Made by a program: the position numbers and the translations under genes | NCBI GenBank assembly: GCA_050290245.1 | Contig: JBNKHH010000024.1 | Span: 62,001-126,000, forward strand | DNA length: 64,000 nt | Direction of reading: 5' to 3' | Source of the DNA: JBNKHH01 sp050290245 | GTDB lineage: Bacteria; Pseudomonadota; Alphaproteobacteria; Rhodobacterales; Rhodobacteraceae | Notes under the pieces: generated by a model | The model's database searches: none | What the model saw: the letters and a program-made list of their open reading frames with translations, nothing else | What the model was told of the DNA's origin: nothing | Shown here: positions 7,279 through 15,378 of the stretch, one piece after another | Layout of the letters: each line of letters opens with the position of its first letter | How positions within the stretch are numbered: the stretch's first letter is position 1

Positions 7279-8106
7279 TTAAAACGGTGTCAGCGGCATC
7301 TGCCGGTTCACGTCCTTGTAGAGCAGATAGCGAAACCGCTGAGGTCCACCCTCGTAGCAGGCCTGCGGGCAAAACGCGCGCAGCCACATGAAATCGCCCT
7401 CTTCAACCTCGATCCAGTCGTCGTTCAGCCGGTAGACTGCGCGGCCTTCCAGGACGTAGAGTCCGTGTTCCATGACGTGGGTTTCGGCAAAGGGAATCGT
7501 GCCGCCGGCCTCGAAGGTTACGATGTTGACGTGCATGTCGTGGCGCAGGTCGGCTGGGTCGACGAAACGGGTGGTCTTCCACAGCCCGTTGGAGTTTTCC
7601 ATCTCGACCGGGCTGACGGAATTCTCGTTGGTGATCATCGACTCCGGGGCATCGAGGCCTTCGACCCTTTGATACCGCTTGCGAATCCACATGAAGCAGA
7701 CATTTGCATCTGAGCGGTTCCAGAGCGTCCACTTGGTGCCGGGTGCAATGTAGCAGTAGCCACCGACGGTCAGCCTGTGCGGATGTCCGTCGATGGAGAT
7801 TTCCACCTCGCCCTCGGTGACGAATAGGACCGACTCGGCTTCGGGGTCGTCCTCGGGGCGGTTGGTGCCGCCCATGGGAAAGATCTCCATGGCGATCTGC
7901 GCGAAAGTCTCGGCAAATCCCGAGAGCGGACGGGCGAGGACCCACCCGCGGGTTTTTTCCCAGAACGGGAAGAAGCTTGCGGTTATGTCCTTGGCACAGC
8001 GGCGCGGGATGAAGGCGTAGGCCTCCTTGAAGACGGCGCGGTCGGTCACCAGCGTCGTCGGGTCGGGCGAGCCACCTTTCAGCGAATAATAGCTGTTCGG
8101 CGCCAT
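7279..8106 (-). CDS. allE: (S)-ureidoglycine aminohydrolase (bicupin)
   Basis: A 275-aa double-cupin protein of the UGHY/AllE family. The N-terminal cupin (about 50-130) has EGEVEISIDGHPHRLTVGGY; the C-terminal cupin (about 175-265) has the metal-ligand pattern FAETHVMEHGLYVLEGRAVY. It converts S-ureidoglycine to S-ureidoglycolate and ammonia, feeding AllA. It converges on allA from the other side. The ATG at 8106 is preferred over a GTG four codons upstream because the latter lies inside trpE's last codons; the ATG just clears the trpE stop at 8108. It may be co-transcribed with trpE, which is odd functionally. Confidence 0.92.
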   Translation of the reverse strand: MAPNSYYSLKGGSPDPTTLVTDRAVFKEAYAFIPRRCAKDITASFFPFWEKTRGWVLARPLSGFAETFAQIAMEIFPMGGTNRPEDDPEAESVLFVTEGEVEISIDGHPHRLTVGGYCYIAPGTKWTLWNRSDANVCFMWIRKRYQRVEGLDAPESMITNENSVSPVEMENSNGLWKTTRFVDPADLRHDMHVNIVTFEAGGTIPFAETHVMEHGLYVLEGRAVYRLNDDWIEVEEGDFMWLRAFCPQACYEGGPQRFRYLLYKDVNRQMPLTPF

Positions 8107-8107
8107 G

Positions 8108-9616
8108 TCAGTTTCCACTTCTTTCGAAACGTCCCGCTTCCTCGGCCGCTTTTTTCAGAGCGCGGCTCTTGTTGACGGTCTCGAGCCATTCGGCCTCGGG
8201 GTCGCTGTCCCAGACAACGCCGCCGCCGGCCTGGATATAGAGTTTCTCGTCCTTCAGCACGGCGGTACGCAACGCGATGCACATGTCCATGTCACCGCCC
8301 GCCGAGAAGTAGCCGAGGCCGCCACCGTACACACCACGCTTTTCCGGCTCAAGCTCGTCGATGATTTCCATGGCGCGGACCTTGGGGGCGCCGGAGACTG
8401 TACCTGCGGGCAAGCCTGCGAGAAGGGCGGAGAGGGCGTCGTGGTCGTCGGAGAGTTCGCCGACAACGTTTGAAACGATATGCATGACGTGGGAATAGCG
8501 TTCGATGACGAATTCCTCGGTCGGGTGAACAGTGCCGATCTTGGCGACGCGGCCGACGTCGTTGCGCCCGAGGTCGAGAAGCATCAGGTGTTCGGCCAAT
8601 TCCTTTTCATCCGCCAGGAGATCGGCCTCGTGAGCACGGTCTTCCTCCGGGGTTGTGCCACGGGGGCGGGTGCCGGCGATCGGGCGGATCGTGACTTCAT
8701 TGTCGAAGACGCGCACGAGGATCTCGGGCGAAGCGCCGATGACCTGGAAGCCGCCGAAGTCGAAGTGGAACATGAAGGGCGAAGGATTGGTGCGCCTGAG
8801 CGCCCGGTAGAGCGAAAACGGCGGCAGCGGGAAGTCCTGGGTCCAGCGCTGAGACGGGACGACCTGGAAAATATCGCCCGCGGCGATGTAGTCGCGCGCC
8901 TTTTCGACGGCGGCCTTGTAATCGTCCTTGGCAAAGTTCGAGACCGGCTCGGCGGTCGGGAGTTCCTCGCCAAAGTCACGGCCGGTGTCGGGCAACGGCC
9001 GGTCGAGGTCGCGCACGGCGTCCATCACGCGTTCGGCTGCCTGGGCATAGGCGGAGCGGGCCGAGAGGCCGGACGAGGTCCAGGCAGGGGCGACGACGAT
9101 GACTTCGCCCTTTACGCCATCGAGGACAGCCACAACCGAGGGGCGCAGCAGCACCGCGTCGGGCAGGCCAATCGGGTCGGGGTTTACGTTGGGCAAGTGT
9201 TCGACCAACCGGATCATGTCATAGCCGAGATAGCCGAACAGCCCCGCCGAGGCTGCGGGCAGGTCGTCGGGAATGTCGATCCTGCCCTCGTCGATCAGCG
9301 CCCGAAGCGATGTCAGCGGGTCGGTGCCCTCGTCTGTAAAGGTGTCACGGTCATAACGGGCGTTGCGGTTGATGCGCGCCTTGGTGCCGTCGCATTCCCA
9401 GATCAGGTCAGGCTTCATGCCGATGATCGAATAACGCCCACGCACCTCGCCGCCGGTGACGCTTTCCAGCATGAAGGCGTCGGCGCGCGCGCCGGTGAGG
9501 CGCAGCATCAGCGAGACGGGCGTGTCGAGGTCGGCGGCAAGCCGCATATAGACCAGTTGGTTCTTGCCCTGTTCGTAACCCGCCGCGAAGGCGTCGTATG
9601 ACGGTTCGAGGGCCAT
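8108..9616 (-). CDS. trpE: Anthranilate synthase component I
   Basis: A 502-aa TrpE: an N-terminal regulatory domain with the LMLRLTGARADAFMLESV region, and a chorismate-binding C-terminal domain with GDIFQVVPSQRW, PSPFMFHFDFGGFQVIGASPE, RPIAGTRPRG, LLDLGRNDVGRVAKIG and GTVSGAPKVRAMEIIDELE. It makes anthranilate from chorismate with a TrpG partner that is not in the window. It starts 1 bp after the stop of the PPIase gene, so the two are probably co-transcribed. I see no trp leader peptide ahead of it; the upstream gene leaves no room. Confidence 0.96.
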   Translation of the reverse strand: MALEPSYDAFAAGYEQGKNQLVYMRLAADLDTPVSLMLRLTGARADAFMLESVTGGEVRGRYSIIGMKPDLIWECDGTKARINRNARYDRDTFTDEGTDPLTSLRALIDEGRIDIPDDLPAASAGLFGYLGYDMIRLVEHLPNVNPDPIGLPDAVLLRPSVVAVLDGVKGEVIVVAPAWTSSGLSARSAYAQAAERVMDAVRDLDRPLPDTGRDFGEELPTAEPVSNFAKDDYKAAVEKARDYIAAGDIFQVVPSQRWTQDFPLPPFSLYRALRRTNPSPFMFHFDFGGFQVIGASPEILVRVFDNEVTIRPIAGTRPRGTTPEEDRAHEADLLADEKELAEHLMLLDLGRNDVGRVAKIGTVHPTEEFVIERYSHVMHIVSNVVGELSDDHDALSALLAGLPAGTVSGAPKVRAMEIIDELEPEKRGVYGGGLGYFSAGGDMDMCIALRTAVLKDEKLYIQAGGGVVWDSDPEAEWLETVNKSRALKKAAEEAGRFERSGN

Positions 9617-9617
9617 G

Positions 9618-11459
9618 TTACTGAAGCTGCGTATTGACGGCGTTGATTGCGGCCTGGTTGATCTCGATACCGGCCTGTTCGGTCAGGGCGCGCGTGTAGG
9701 CATTGGCCAGGGCCGCGGCGATTTCGTTGGCGATCTGGGCCGAGACGGCGGCTTTGCCGTTGACGGCTTCCGGCGTTTCCTGGTTCGGCATGTTGATCTG
9801 GTCGAGACGCAGGATCCATGCATCACCATCCGCCGAGAGCACGGCGATGTCGTCGCGCTCAAGCTGGAAGACGGTCTCGATGAAGTCCGGCGGAGTACCT
9901 TCGACAAAGCCGTTGCGGGCGATGCTCCGGTCGGTCTCGAGCGCGAGGCCCATGCCCGCCATTTCGCGACCACCACGAAGCTGGTCGGCCATTATTTCGG
10001 CCTGGGCTTCGAGTGCGGCTTGGGTCTGTTCGCGCGTCCAGGCTTCGGCAACCGCATCGCGGACCTCGTCCAGCGGACGCACCTGTGCCTCTTGCACTTC
10101 GTTCACCGTCAGCGCGGCGATGGAGCCGTCATCGAATTCGATCACCTGGGCAAAGTCGCCGGGCCGGGTGGTTGCCGCCGCCTGGCGGAACGCGTCATAG
10201 GCGGCGATGCCGTCGAATACATCGACGTTCCACTCGATCGTGCCGCTTTCCATGTCGGTGCGCTCGGCCAGAAGCGCCATGTCGGCACCACCTGCCAGCA
10301 GGTCCTCGACCGGTGAGATGCTGTCCTGGATCAGGCGGCGGGCGCGGTCGGAAGAGGCTTCGATTCGAAGGTCATCGGCGGCCTCTTCGAAGGTGGTCTC
10401 ATGGGCGGCGAGGATACCGTTCATGCGAAACAGCGCCGGGCCGAGGTCCGAGGGCAGGGGACCGGCCACACCGGGTTCGGCCATGGCGAAAACCGCTTCG
10501 CCAGCGGCCCCAAGGTCTTCGACGGTGACGTCGCCAAGGTCGATGTTCGACAATTCAAGGCCACGCTCGGCGACGAGGTCGTCGAAGGTAATCTCTTCGG
10601 CGTCAAGGCGGGCCATGGCGGCGGTAGCCTGGTCTTCGCTGGAGAACACAAGGCGTTCGACCAGACGCCTTTCGGGCTGGACGTAGTCGTCGATGTTTTC
10701 CTCGTACAGCGAGCGGAGTTGATCCTCGGAGACCTCAACCTTGTCGACCAGCATATCCGGCGAAAGCCAGGCATAGTCGATGACCTTGGTTTCGGGGCGC
10801 ATGAAGGCGTCAGTATGGGCCTCGTGGTAGGCTGCCAGCTCGTCCTCAGTCGGTTCGGCCAGGGGCTCGGCCAGATCGTCGGCGGTCAGGCGCGCCCAGG
10901 TGACGTCGCGCGTTTCGCGGATGTAGGCGTAGAGTACATCGGCATGGACGTCGGGGACTGTGACGCCGCGAAGGACCGCGCTTCTGAGCAGGTTTTCGGC
11001 CAGGTCGCTGCGGATGCGGGCTTCGAAGGCATCGACGCTCAGGCCGGAACGGGCGAGGCTTTGTTCGTAGACTTCACGACTGAAGGCGCCCGAAACATCC
11101 TTGAACGCCGGTGCATTCTGGATTTCGGCGCCGACGTTTTGATCACCGGCAGACAGGCCAATGCGGGCCGCCTCGTTTTCAAGCGCAGCCTCACCGACAA
11201 GCTGGCCAAGCACCGAGCGGTCCAATCCTAACATCTGGGCCTGCTGGAAGGTCAGGCGCTGGCCCGTCTGGGCCTCGAAGCGCCGGATCTGAGCATCGAC
11301 GGCGCGGGCATAGGTGTTTACGTCGATCTCGGTGTCGCCGACAGTCGCAACGCTGCGAAGAGAGCCGCCGAAGTTCGTCACGCCAAATCCTGCAAGCCCG
11401 GCCACAAGAAGTGCCAGGATCATGAAGGTGACGGTATTGGTTCCCTTTTTCTTTGCCAT
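9618..11459 (-). CDS. ppiD: PpiD-like peptidylprolyl isomerase (SurA N-terminal, parvulin type)
   Basis: A 613-aa membrane-anchored periplasmic chaperone. One N-terminal transmembrane segment (VTFMILALLVAGLAGFGV, about residues 9-27) follows a Lys-rich start (MAKKKGTN). A SurA-N-like helical region (FQQAQMLGLDRSVLGQLVGEAALENEA) comes next, then parvulin-like and C-terminal helical domains rich in acidic residues. PpiD helps fold outer-membrane proteins leaving the Sec channel. Length is close to the family norm of about 620. It is directly upstream of trpE. Confidence 0.88.
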   Translation of the reverse strand: MAKKKGTNTVTFMILALLVAGLAGFGVTNFGGSLRSVATVGDTEIDVNTYARAVDAQIRRFEAQTGQRLTFQQAQMLGLDRSVLGQLVGEAALENEAARIGLSAGDQNVGAEIQNAPAFKDVSGAFSREVYEQSLARSGLSVDAFEARIRSDLAENLLRSAVLRGVTVPDVHADVLYAYIRETRDVTWARLTADDLAEPLAEPTEDELAAYHEAHTDAFMRPETKVIDYAWLSPDMLVDKVEVSEDQLRSLYEENIDDYVQPERRLVERLVFSSEDQATAAMARLDAEEITFDDLVAERGLELSNIDLGDVTVEDLGAAGEAVFAMAEPGVAGPLPSDLGPALFRMNGILAAHETTFEEAADDLRIEASSDRARRLIQDSISPVEDLLAGGADMALLAERTDMESGTIEWNVDVFDGIAAYDAFRQAAATTRPGDFAQVIEFDDGSIAALTVNEVQEAQVRPLDEVRDAVAEAWTREQTQAALEAQAEIMADQLRGGREMAGMGLALETDRSIARNGFVEGTPPDFIETVFQLERDDIAVLSADGDAWILRLDQINMPNQETPEAVNGKAAVSAQIANEIAAALANAYTRALTEQAGIEINQAAINAVNTQLQ

Positions 11460-11541
11460 GCCGGAGCGCCTTTAATTGCGGGTCGGGACGATCTACCGCG
11501 CGCCGAAAGGCAGGGCAAGGGCAGACCGTTGCGGGCAACGC

Positions 11542-12024
11542 TTAGCTGGCGTTGGCAGAGGTCATCGCGCGTCGGTACTCGATCAGGGTCAGGACGATGA
11601 TGGCGACGTCGAGAAGGCAGAGCAGGATGAGCGAGAGCGCCGGTTCCGAAAGGTAGCGGTGAATCTGGTAGGCAATGAAGCCGGTGAGCACAGCGACGGC
11701 AAGGGGGTAGGCCCAGAGGTAGCCACGTGCAAGCAACACCACGACGGCAAGCTTCAGTGCGCCGTGGGCGACGAGATAGATCGCGTAGAAGTTCTGGAGG
11801 TCGAGAGACAGGCGGTCGGTGGAGGCAATGAGCGCGCGGGCGATGATGTCGCTTGGGTCTTCGGTGAGCTCCTGCGCCGTCAGCCAGTGGATAAATGTCC
11901 GGATCGCCGCCGTGTCGAAGAAATAAAACAGGGCTCCGGCCACGATTTCTGCGGCGGAAAACATGCCTTTCAGGAGCAGGGTGGCCCGGAAAGCCCGGTG
12001 CGCAAGCCCGAAGAGGCCGCGCAT
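11542..12024 (-). CDS. DUF2127 membrane protein
   Basis: A 160-aa protein with about four hydrophobic segments (LLLKGMFSAAEIVAGALFYFF, FYAIYLVAHGALKLAVVVLL, AYPLAVAVLTGFIAYQI, LLCLLDVAIIVLTLIEYRR). This order fits the DUF2127 family of small predicted integral membrane proteins with no known function. The ATG at 12024 lies 4 bp after the gpt stop, pointing to a fabI-gpt-DUF2127 transcript. The upstream extension of the frame runs inside gpt and is not protein-like. Confidence 0.8.
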   Translation of the reverse strand: MRGLFGLAHRAFRATLLLKGMFSAAEIVAGALFYFFDTAAIRTFIHWLTAQELTEDPSDIIARALIASTDRLSLDLQNFYAIYLVAHGALKLAVVVLLARGYLWAYPLAVAVLTGFIAYQIHRYLSEPALSLILLCLLDVAIIVLTLIEYRRAMTSANAS

Positions 12025-12028
12025 GGGG

Positions 12029-12532
12029 TCAGTCAGTGCCGCGGTAGGGTTCGACGTATTGCAGGGCCATGTCCCAGGGGAAGAAAATCCAGGTGTCCTG
12101 GCTGACTCCAGTGATGAAAGTGTCGACCATCGGCTCGCCTTTGGGCTTGGCATAGACAGTCGCGAAGTGGGCCTTGGGGTAAAGCGAGCGCACGAGTTCC
12201 AGAGTTTTCCCCGAATCCACGAGGTCGTCCACGACAAGGATGCCGGTGCCGTCGCCCATCATCTCGGCGTCAGGAGCCTTCAGGACCGTGGCCTGGCCCT
12301 GGTCCTGGTGGTGGTAGGACTGGACCGAGATGGTGTCGACGGTGCGGATGTCGAGTTCGCGCGCGACGATCATCGCCGGCGCCATGCCGCCGCGGGTGAT
12401 TGCCACGATGGCTTTCCAGTGACCGTCGAGGGGGCCGCGTCCGTCAAGCCGCCAGGCAAGCGCCCGTGCGTCGCGGTGGATCTGGTCCCAGGAGACGTGA
12501 AAGCCTTTTTCGTGGGGCAGGCGATCGGTCAT
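12029..12532 (-). CDS. gpt: Xanthine(-guanine) phosphoribosyltransferase
   Basis: A 167-aa purine-salvage phosphoribosyltransferase with the PRPP-binding signature ILVVDDLVDSGKTLE at about residues 98-112 and the AIVAITRGGMAPAMIVAREL segment, as in Gpt/XGPRT. It makes XMP or GMP from the base and PRPP. It overlaps fabI by 4 bp (ATGA). Purine salvage close to a purine-degradation cluster may be coincidental. Confidence 0.92.
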   Translation of the reverse strand: MTDRLPHEKGFHVSWDQIHRDARALAWRLDGRGPLDGHWKAIVAITRGGMAPAMIVARELDIRTVDTISVQSYHHQDQGQATVLKAPDAEMMGDGTGILVVDDLVDSGKTLELVRSLYPKAHFATVYAKPKGEPMVDTFITGVSQDTWIFFPWDMALQYVEPYRGTD

Positions 12533-13356
12533 TCGGACGGTCCTTTGCGCTCTGTATAGGTCATGTCGGGCGCATCGAGCGCCTTCATGCCGACGACGTG
12601 ATAGCCCGAGTCGACGTGGTGCACTTCGCCCGTGACCCCGTTCGAGAGGTCGGACAGGAGGTACATGGCCGCGCCGCCCACGTCCTCGATCGAGACGTTG
12701 CGGCGCAGGGGCGAATTGTACTCATTCCATTTCAGGATATAGCGAAAATCGCCGATGCCCGAGGCTGCGAGCGTCTTGATAGTGCCCGCCGAGATGGCGT
12801 TGCAGCGGATGCCGTCGCGCCCGAGGTCTTCGGCGATGTAGCGCACCGAGGCTTCCAGCGCGGCTTTGCACAGCCCCATGACGTTGTAGTGCGGCATGAC
12901 CTTTTCGGCGCCGTAATAGGTGAGCGTCAGAAGCGAGCCGCCGTCGGGCATGATCCTGGACGCCTTCTGGGCGATCATCGTGAACGAGTAGACCGAGATG
13001 TCCATCGACATCAGGAAGTTGTCGCGGCTGGTATCGACATAGCGGCCCCTGAGTTCATTCTTGTCGGAAAACCCGATGGCGTGGACGACAAAGTCGAGCT
13101 TGCCCCAGCGTTTTTCCAATTCGGCGAACAGCGCGTCGACGCTGGCTTCGTCGCCGACGTCGCAGGGAAGCACGATGTCTGAGCCGAGTTGCGCGGCCAA
13201 CGGGTTGACCCGTTTAAGGAGTTGTTCACCCTGATAGGAGAAGGCCAGTTCCGCACCCTGGTCAGCCACCGCCTTGGCGATGCCCCAGGCGATTGATTTG
13301 TCGTTGGCCAATCCCATGATCAGCCCGCGTTTGCCTGCCATAAGCCCTGCGGTCAT
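12529..13356 (-). CDS. fabI: Enoyl-ACP reductase (NADH) FabI
   Basis: A 275-aa divergent SDR: GLMAGKRGLIMGLANDKSIAWG at the N-terminus, the FabI-type Y-x6-K pair in YYGAEKVMPHYNVMGLCKAALE, and the ISAGTIKTLAASGI loop that contacts triclosan-type inhibitors. It does the last reduction of each fatty-acid elongation cycle. It leads the minus-strand run with gpt and is divergent from pdxH. Confidence 0.96.
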   Translation of the reverse strand: MTAGLMAGKRGLIMGLANDKSIAWGIAKAVADQGAELAFSYQGEQLLKRVNPLAAQLGSDIVLPCDVGDEASVDALFAELEKRWGKLDFVVHAIGFSDKNELRGRYVDTSRDNFLMSMDISVYSFTMIAQKASRIMPDGGSLLTLTYYGAEKVMPHYNVMGLCKAALEASVRYIAEDLGRDGIRCNAISAGTIKTLAASGIGDFRYILKWNEYNSPLRRNVSIEDVGGAAMYLLSDLSNGVTGEVHHVDSGYHVVGMKALDAPDMTYTERKGPSE

Positions 13357-13447
13357 TTTTTCCGTCCCTCGACCATTTATCTTGGCTCGGGTCTATGCCA
13401 TCACGGCGAGTGCATCAAGAGCGGCCAGAGGCCCCAGGGAGGCGACC

Positions 13448-14053
13448 ATGGCGGACAGAAAAGGCATATTCGCGGGGAACGATCCTTTCGAGATCGCGCG
13501 GGCCTGGCAGGCCGAGGCTAATGTCAGCGAGATCAACGATCCCAATGCCATCGCCTTGGCCACCGTCGACGAGAACGGTTTGCCAAACGTGCGCATGGTC
13601 TTGTTGAAAGACATCGAGGACGACGCTTTCGTGTTCTATACCAACTATGGCAGCACCAAGGGGCGGGAACTGGAAGCCAGCGGCAAGGCGGCCTTTGTCA
13701 TGCATTGGAAAAGCCTTAGACGGCAAATCCGCGTGCGCGGCGAAGTAAGTCGCGAGGAGGGCGCGCAGGCAGATGACTATTACGCGTCGCGAGCGCTCAA
13801 AAGCCGGATCGGGGCCTGGGCCTCGCACCAGTCGCAGCCCCTGTCATCGCGCGAGGCGCTGATGGCGGAAGCGGCAAAAATGGGCGTGAAGCATGGTCTG
13901 TCGCCCAAGCGTCCGCCGTTCTGGGGCGGGTACCGCCTGAAGCCAGTCGAGATCGAGTTCTGGGCGGATGGCGAGTTTCGTCTGCACGACAGGTTCCGGT
14001 GGGTCCGGGACGCTCGAAACCGTGCCTGGGATGTCACACGTTTGTATCCCTAA
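13448..14053 (+). CDS. pdxH: Pyridoxamine 5'-phosphate oxidase
   Basis: A 201-aa PdxH: FMN-binding N-terminal split-barrel (NAIALATVDENGLPNVRMVLLKD, FVFYTNYGSTKGRELE, ALVMHWK-like segment, RQIRVRGEVSR) and the C-terminal dimerisation motif (WGGYRLKPVEIEFW, RLHDRFRW, RLYP end). It oxidises PNP and PMP to PLP. The ATG at 13448 follows GGGAGGCGACC; upstream in-frame starts lie in the fabI promoter region and are not conserved in character. Confidence 0.95.
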   Translation: MADRKGIFAGNDPFEIARAWQAEANVSEINDPNAIALATVDENGLPNVRMVLLKDIEDDAFVFYTNYGSTKGRELEASGKAAFVMHWKSLRRQIRVRGEVSREEGAQADDYYASRALKSRIGAWASHQSQPLSSREALMAEAAKMGVKHGLSPKRPPFWGGYRLKPVEIEFWADGEFRLHDRFRWVRDARNRAWDVTRLYP

Positions 14054-14160
14054 TGGAATTCTGCACAAAAAGATGAGCAATTCCTGATCTTTAAAGTTGC
14101 AATGAATCCTATGAGTGGACCACACTGTTTGAAAAGTTTGGGTAAAAAGAGACCCGAGGG

Positions 14161-14718
14161 ATGATGCAACATATGACCGACGCCGAAAACGAAGGGGCGC
14201 GTGTCACGGGGACCGTTAAGTGGTTTGATCCGTCGAAGGGATTCGGCTTTGTCGTTTCGGATCATGGTGGACCTGACATCTTGCTTCACGCCAATGTTCT
14301 GAGGAACTTTGGTCAATCATCGGTAGCTGACGCCGCCGGGATCGAAGTGATTGTGCAAGAGACCGCGCGCGGCATTCAAGCCGTTGAGGTTCTTCATATT
14401 GAACCTCCTGCTTCGATCGACCCCATGGAATCCATGGAGGCTGGCGGCGAAATAGCCGAGCCCGTGGACCTGTCCTTGCCACTCTTGCCCGCCCGGGTGA
14501 AGTGGTTCGACAAGGCGAAAGGCTTTGGGTTTGCAAACGTCTTTGGACGGGACGAGGATGTATTCCTGCACATCGAGGTTCTGCGCCGGTCGGGACTGGC
14601 CGACCTTCAGCCGGGCGAGGCGGTGTCCTTGCGCGTCGTCGAAGGCAAGCGTGGGCGCATGGCAACGCAGGTGACATCGTGGGAAGCCGCACTTCAGGAC
14701 GATTTCGACGACGAGTGA
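14161..14718 (+). CDS. Double cold-shock-domain protein
   Basis: A 185-aa protein with two CspA-type domains. Domain 1 (about 15-80) has GTVKWFDPSKGFGFV and DILLHAN; domain 2 (about 110-175) has ARVKWFDKAKGFGFA and DVFLHIE. A Pro/Glu-rich linker (residues about 80-108) joins them and an acidic tail (DDFDDE) ends the chain. It should bind single-stranded RNA or DNA as a chaperone. The start is uncertain: ATGs at 14161, 14164 and 14173 share GAGGG at 14156-14160. A 107-bp AT-rich leader precedes it, typical for cold-shock mRNAs. Confidence 0.9.
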   Translation: MMQHMTDAENEGARVTGTVKWFDPSKGFGFVVSDHGGPDILLHANVLRNFGQSSVADAAGIEVIVQETARGIQAVEVLHIEPPASIDPMESMEAGGEIAEPVDLSLPLLPARVKWFDKAKGFGFANVFGRDEDVFLHIEVLRRSGLADLQPGEAVSLRVVEGKRGRMATQVTSWEAALQDDFDDE

Positions 14719-15176
14719 CGCTGGCGTCGCTGATTTGCATGATGGCCGCTTCGGCGGCCAATGCTGTTTGTTCTGACGACAGAGTGGATTTGCGCGGGGA
14801 CTGGGGAACGGCACGGTTCACGGTGGAACTGGCCGACGACCCGAAGGAGCGCTCGCTGGGGCTAATGCATCGGGAACATATGTCGGCGAGTGCGGGAATG
14901 TTGTTTGCCTATCCCGTGCCGCAGCGCGCGGTGTTCTGGATGAAGAACACACTGATCCCGCTGGACATGATTTTCATGGATGCCGCAGGCGTCGTGACAC
15001 GGGTCCACGAAAACGCCATTCCTCACGATGAGACCGGGATCGACGGCGGCGAGGCCGTGAAATACGTGCTCGAGATCAACGGTGGCCTCGCCGGTCGGCT
15101 TGGGATCGGCGAAGGCAGTGCGTTGCGCCACCCCGCGATCGACCAGTCCGAGGCTGCATGGCCCTGCACCGAGTGA
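14715..15176 (+). CDS. DUF192 secreted protein
   Basis: A 153-aa protein starting at a GTG that overlaps the cold-shock gene stop (GTGA). Residues 1-16 or so form a Sec signal peptide (LASLICMMAASAANA). The DUF192 domain follows: ERSLGLMHREHMSASAGMLFAYP, FWMKNTLIPLDMIFMD, and VKYVLEINGGLAGRLGI. DUF192 proteins are small beta-barrel periplasmic proteins of unknown function. The coupling to a cold-shock gene is seen in the sequence; a functional link is not established. Confidence 0.88.
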   Translation: MTLASLICMMAASAANAVCSDDRVDLRGDWGTARFTVELADDPKERSLGLMHREHMSASAGMLFAYPVPQRAVFWMKNTLIPLDMIFMDAAGVVTRVHENAIPHDETGIDGGEAVKYVLEINGGLAGRLGIGEGSALRHPAIDQSEAAWPCTE

Positions 15177-15270
15177 TCCATGGGGTCCAGGCAACATTTT
15201 TGCATACCAAAGCAGTGAGCGGTCGAATCGGGGTTTTCACAGCCGCATCGCAGCGCTAAACACGCGCCGT

Positions 15271-15347
15271 CGGGGCGTGGCGCAGTCTGGTAGCGCACCT
15301 GTTTTGGGTACAGGGGGTCGTGAGTTCGAATCTCGCCGCCCCGACCA
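15271..15347 (+). tRNA. tRNA-Pro (anticodon TGG)
   Basis: A full cloverleaf with encoded CCA: acceptor CGGGGCG (15271-15277) pairs with CGCCCCG (15337-15343), discriminator A and CCA at 15344-15347. The anticodon stem-loop CCTGT-TTTGGGT-ACAGG gives TGG, and the T-arm has GTTCGAATC. Length is 77 nt. Confidence 0.97.
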
Positions 15348-15378
15348 CTTTTCTGGATGAGTTCGGGACAGATTTGGT

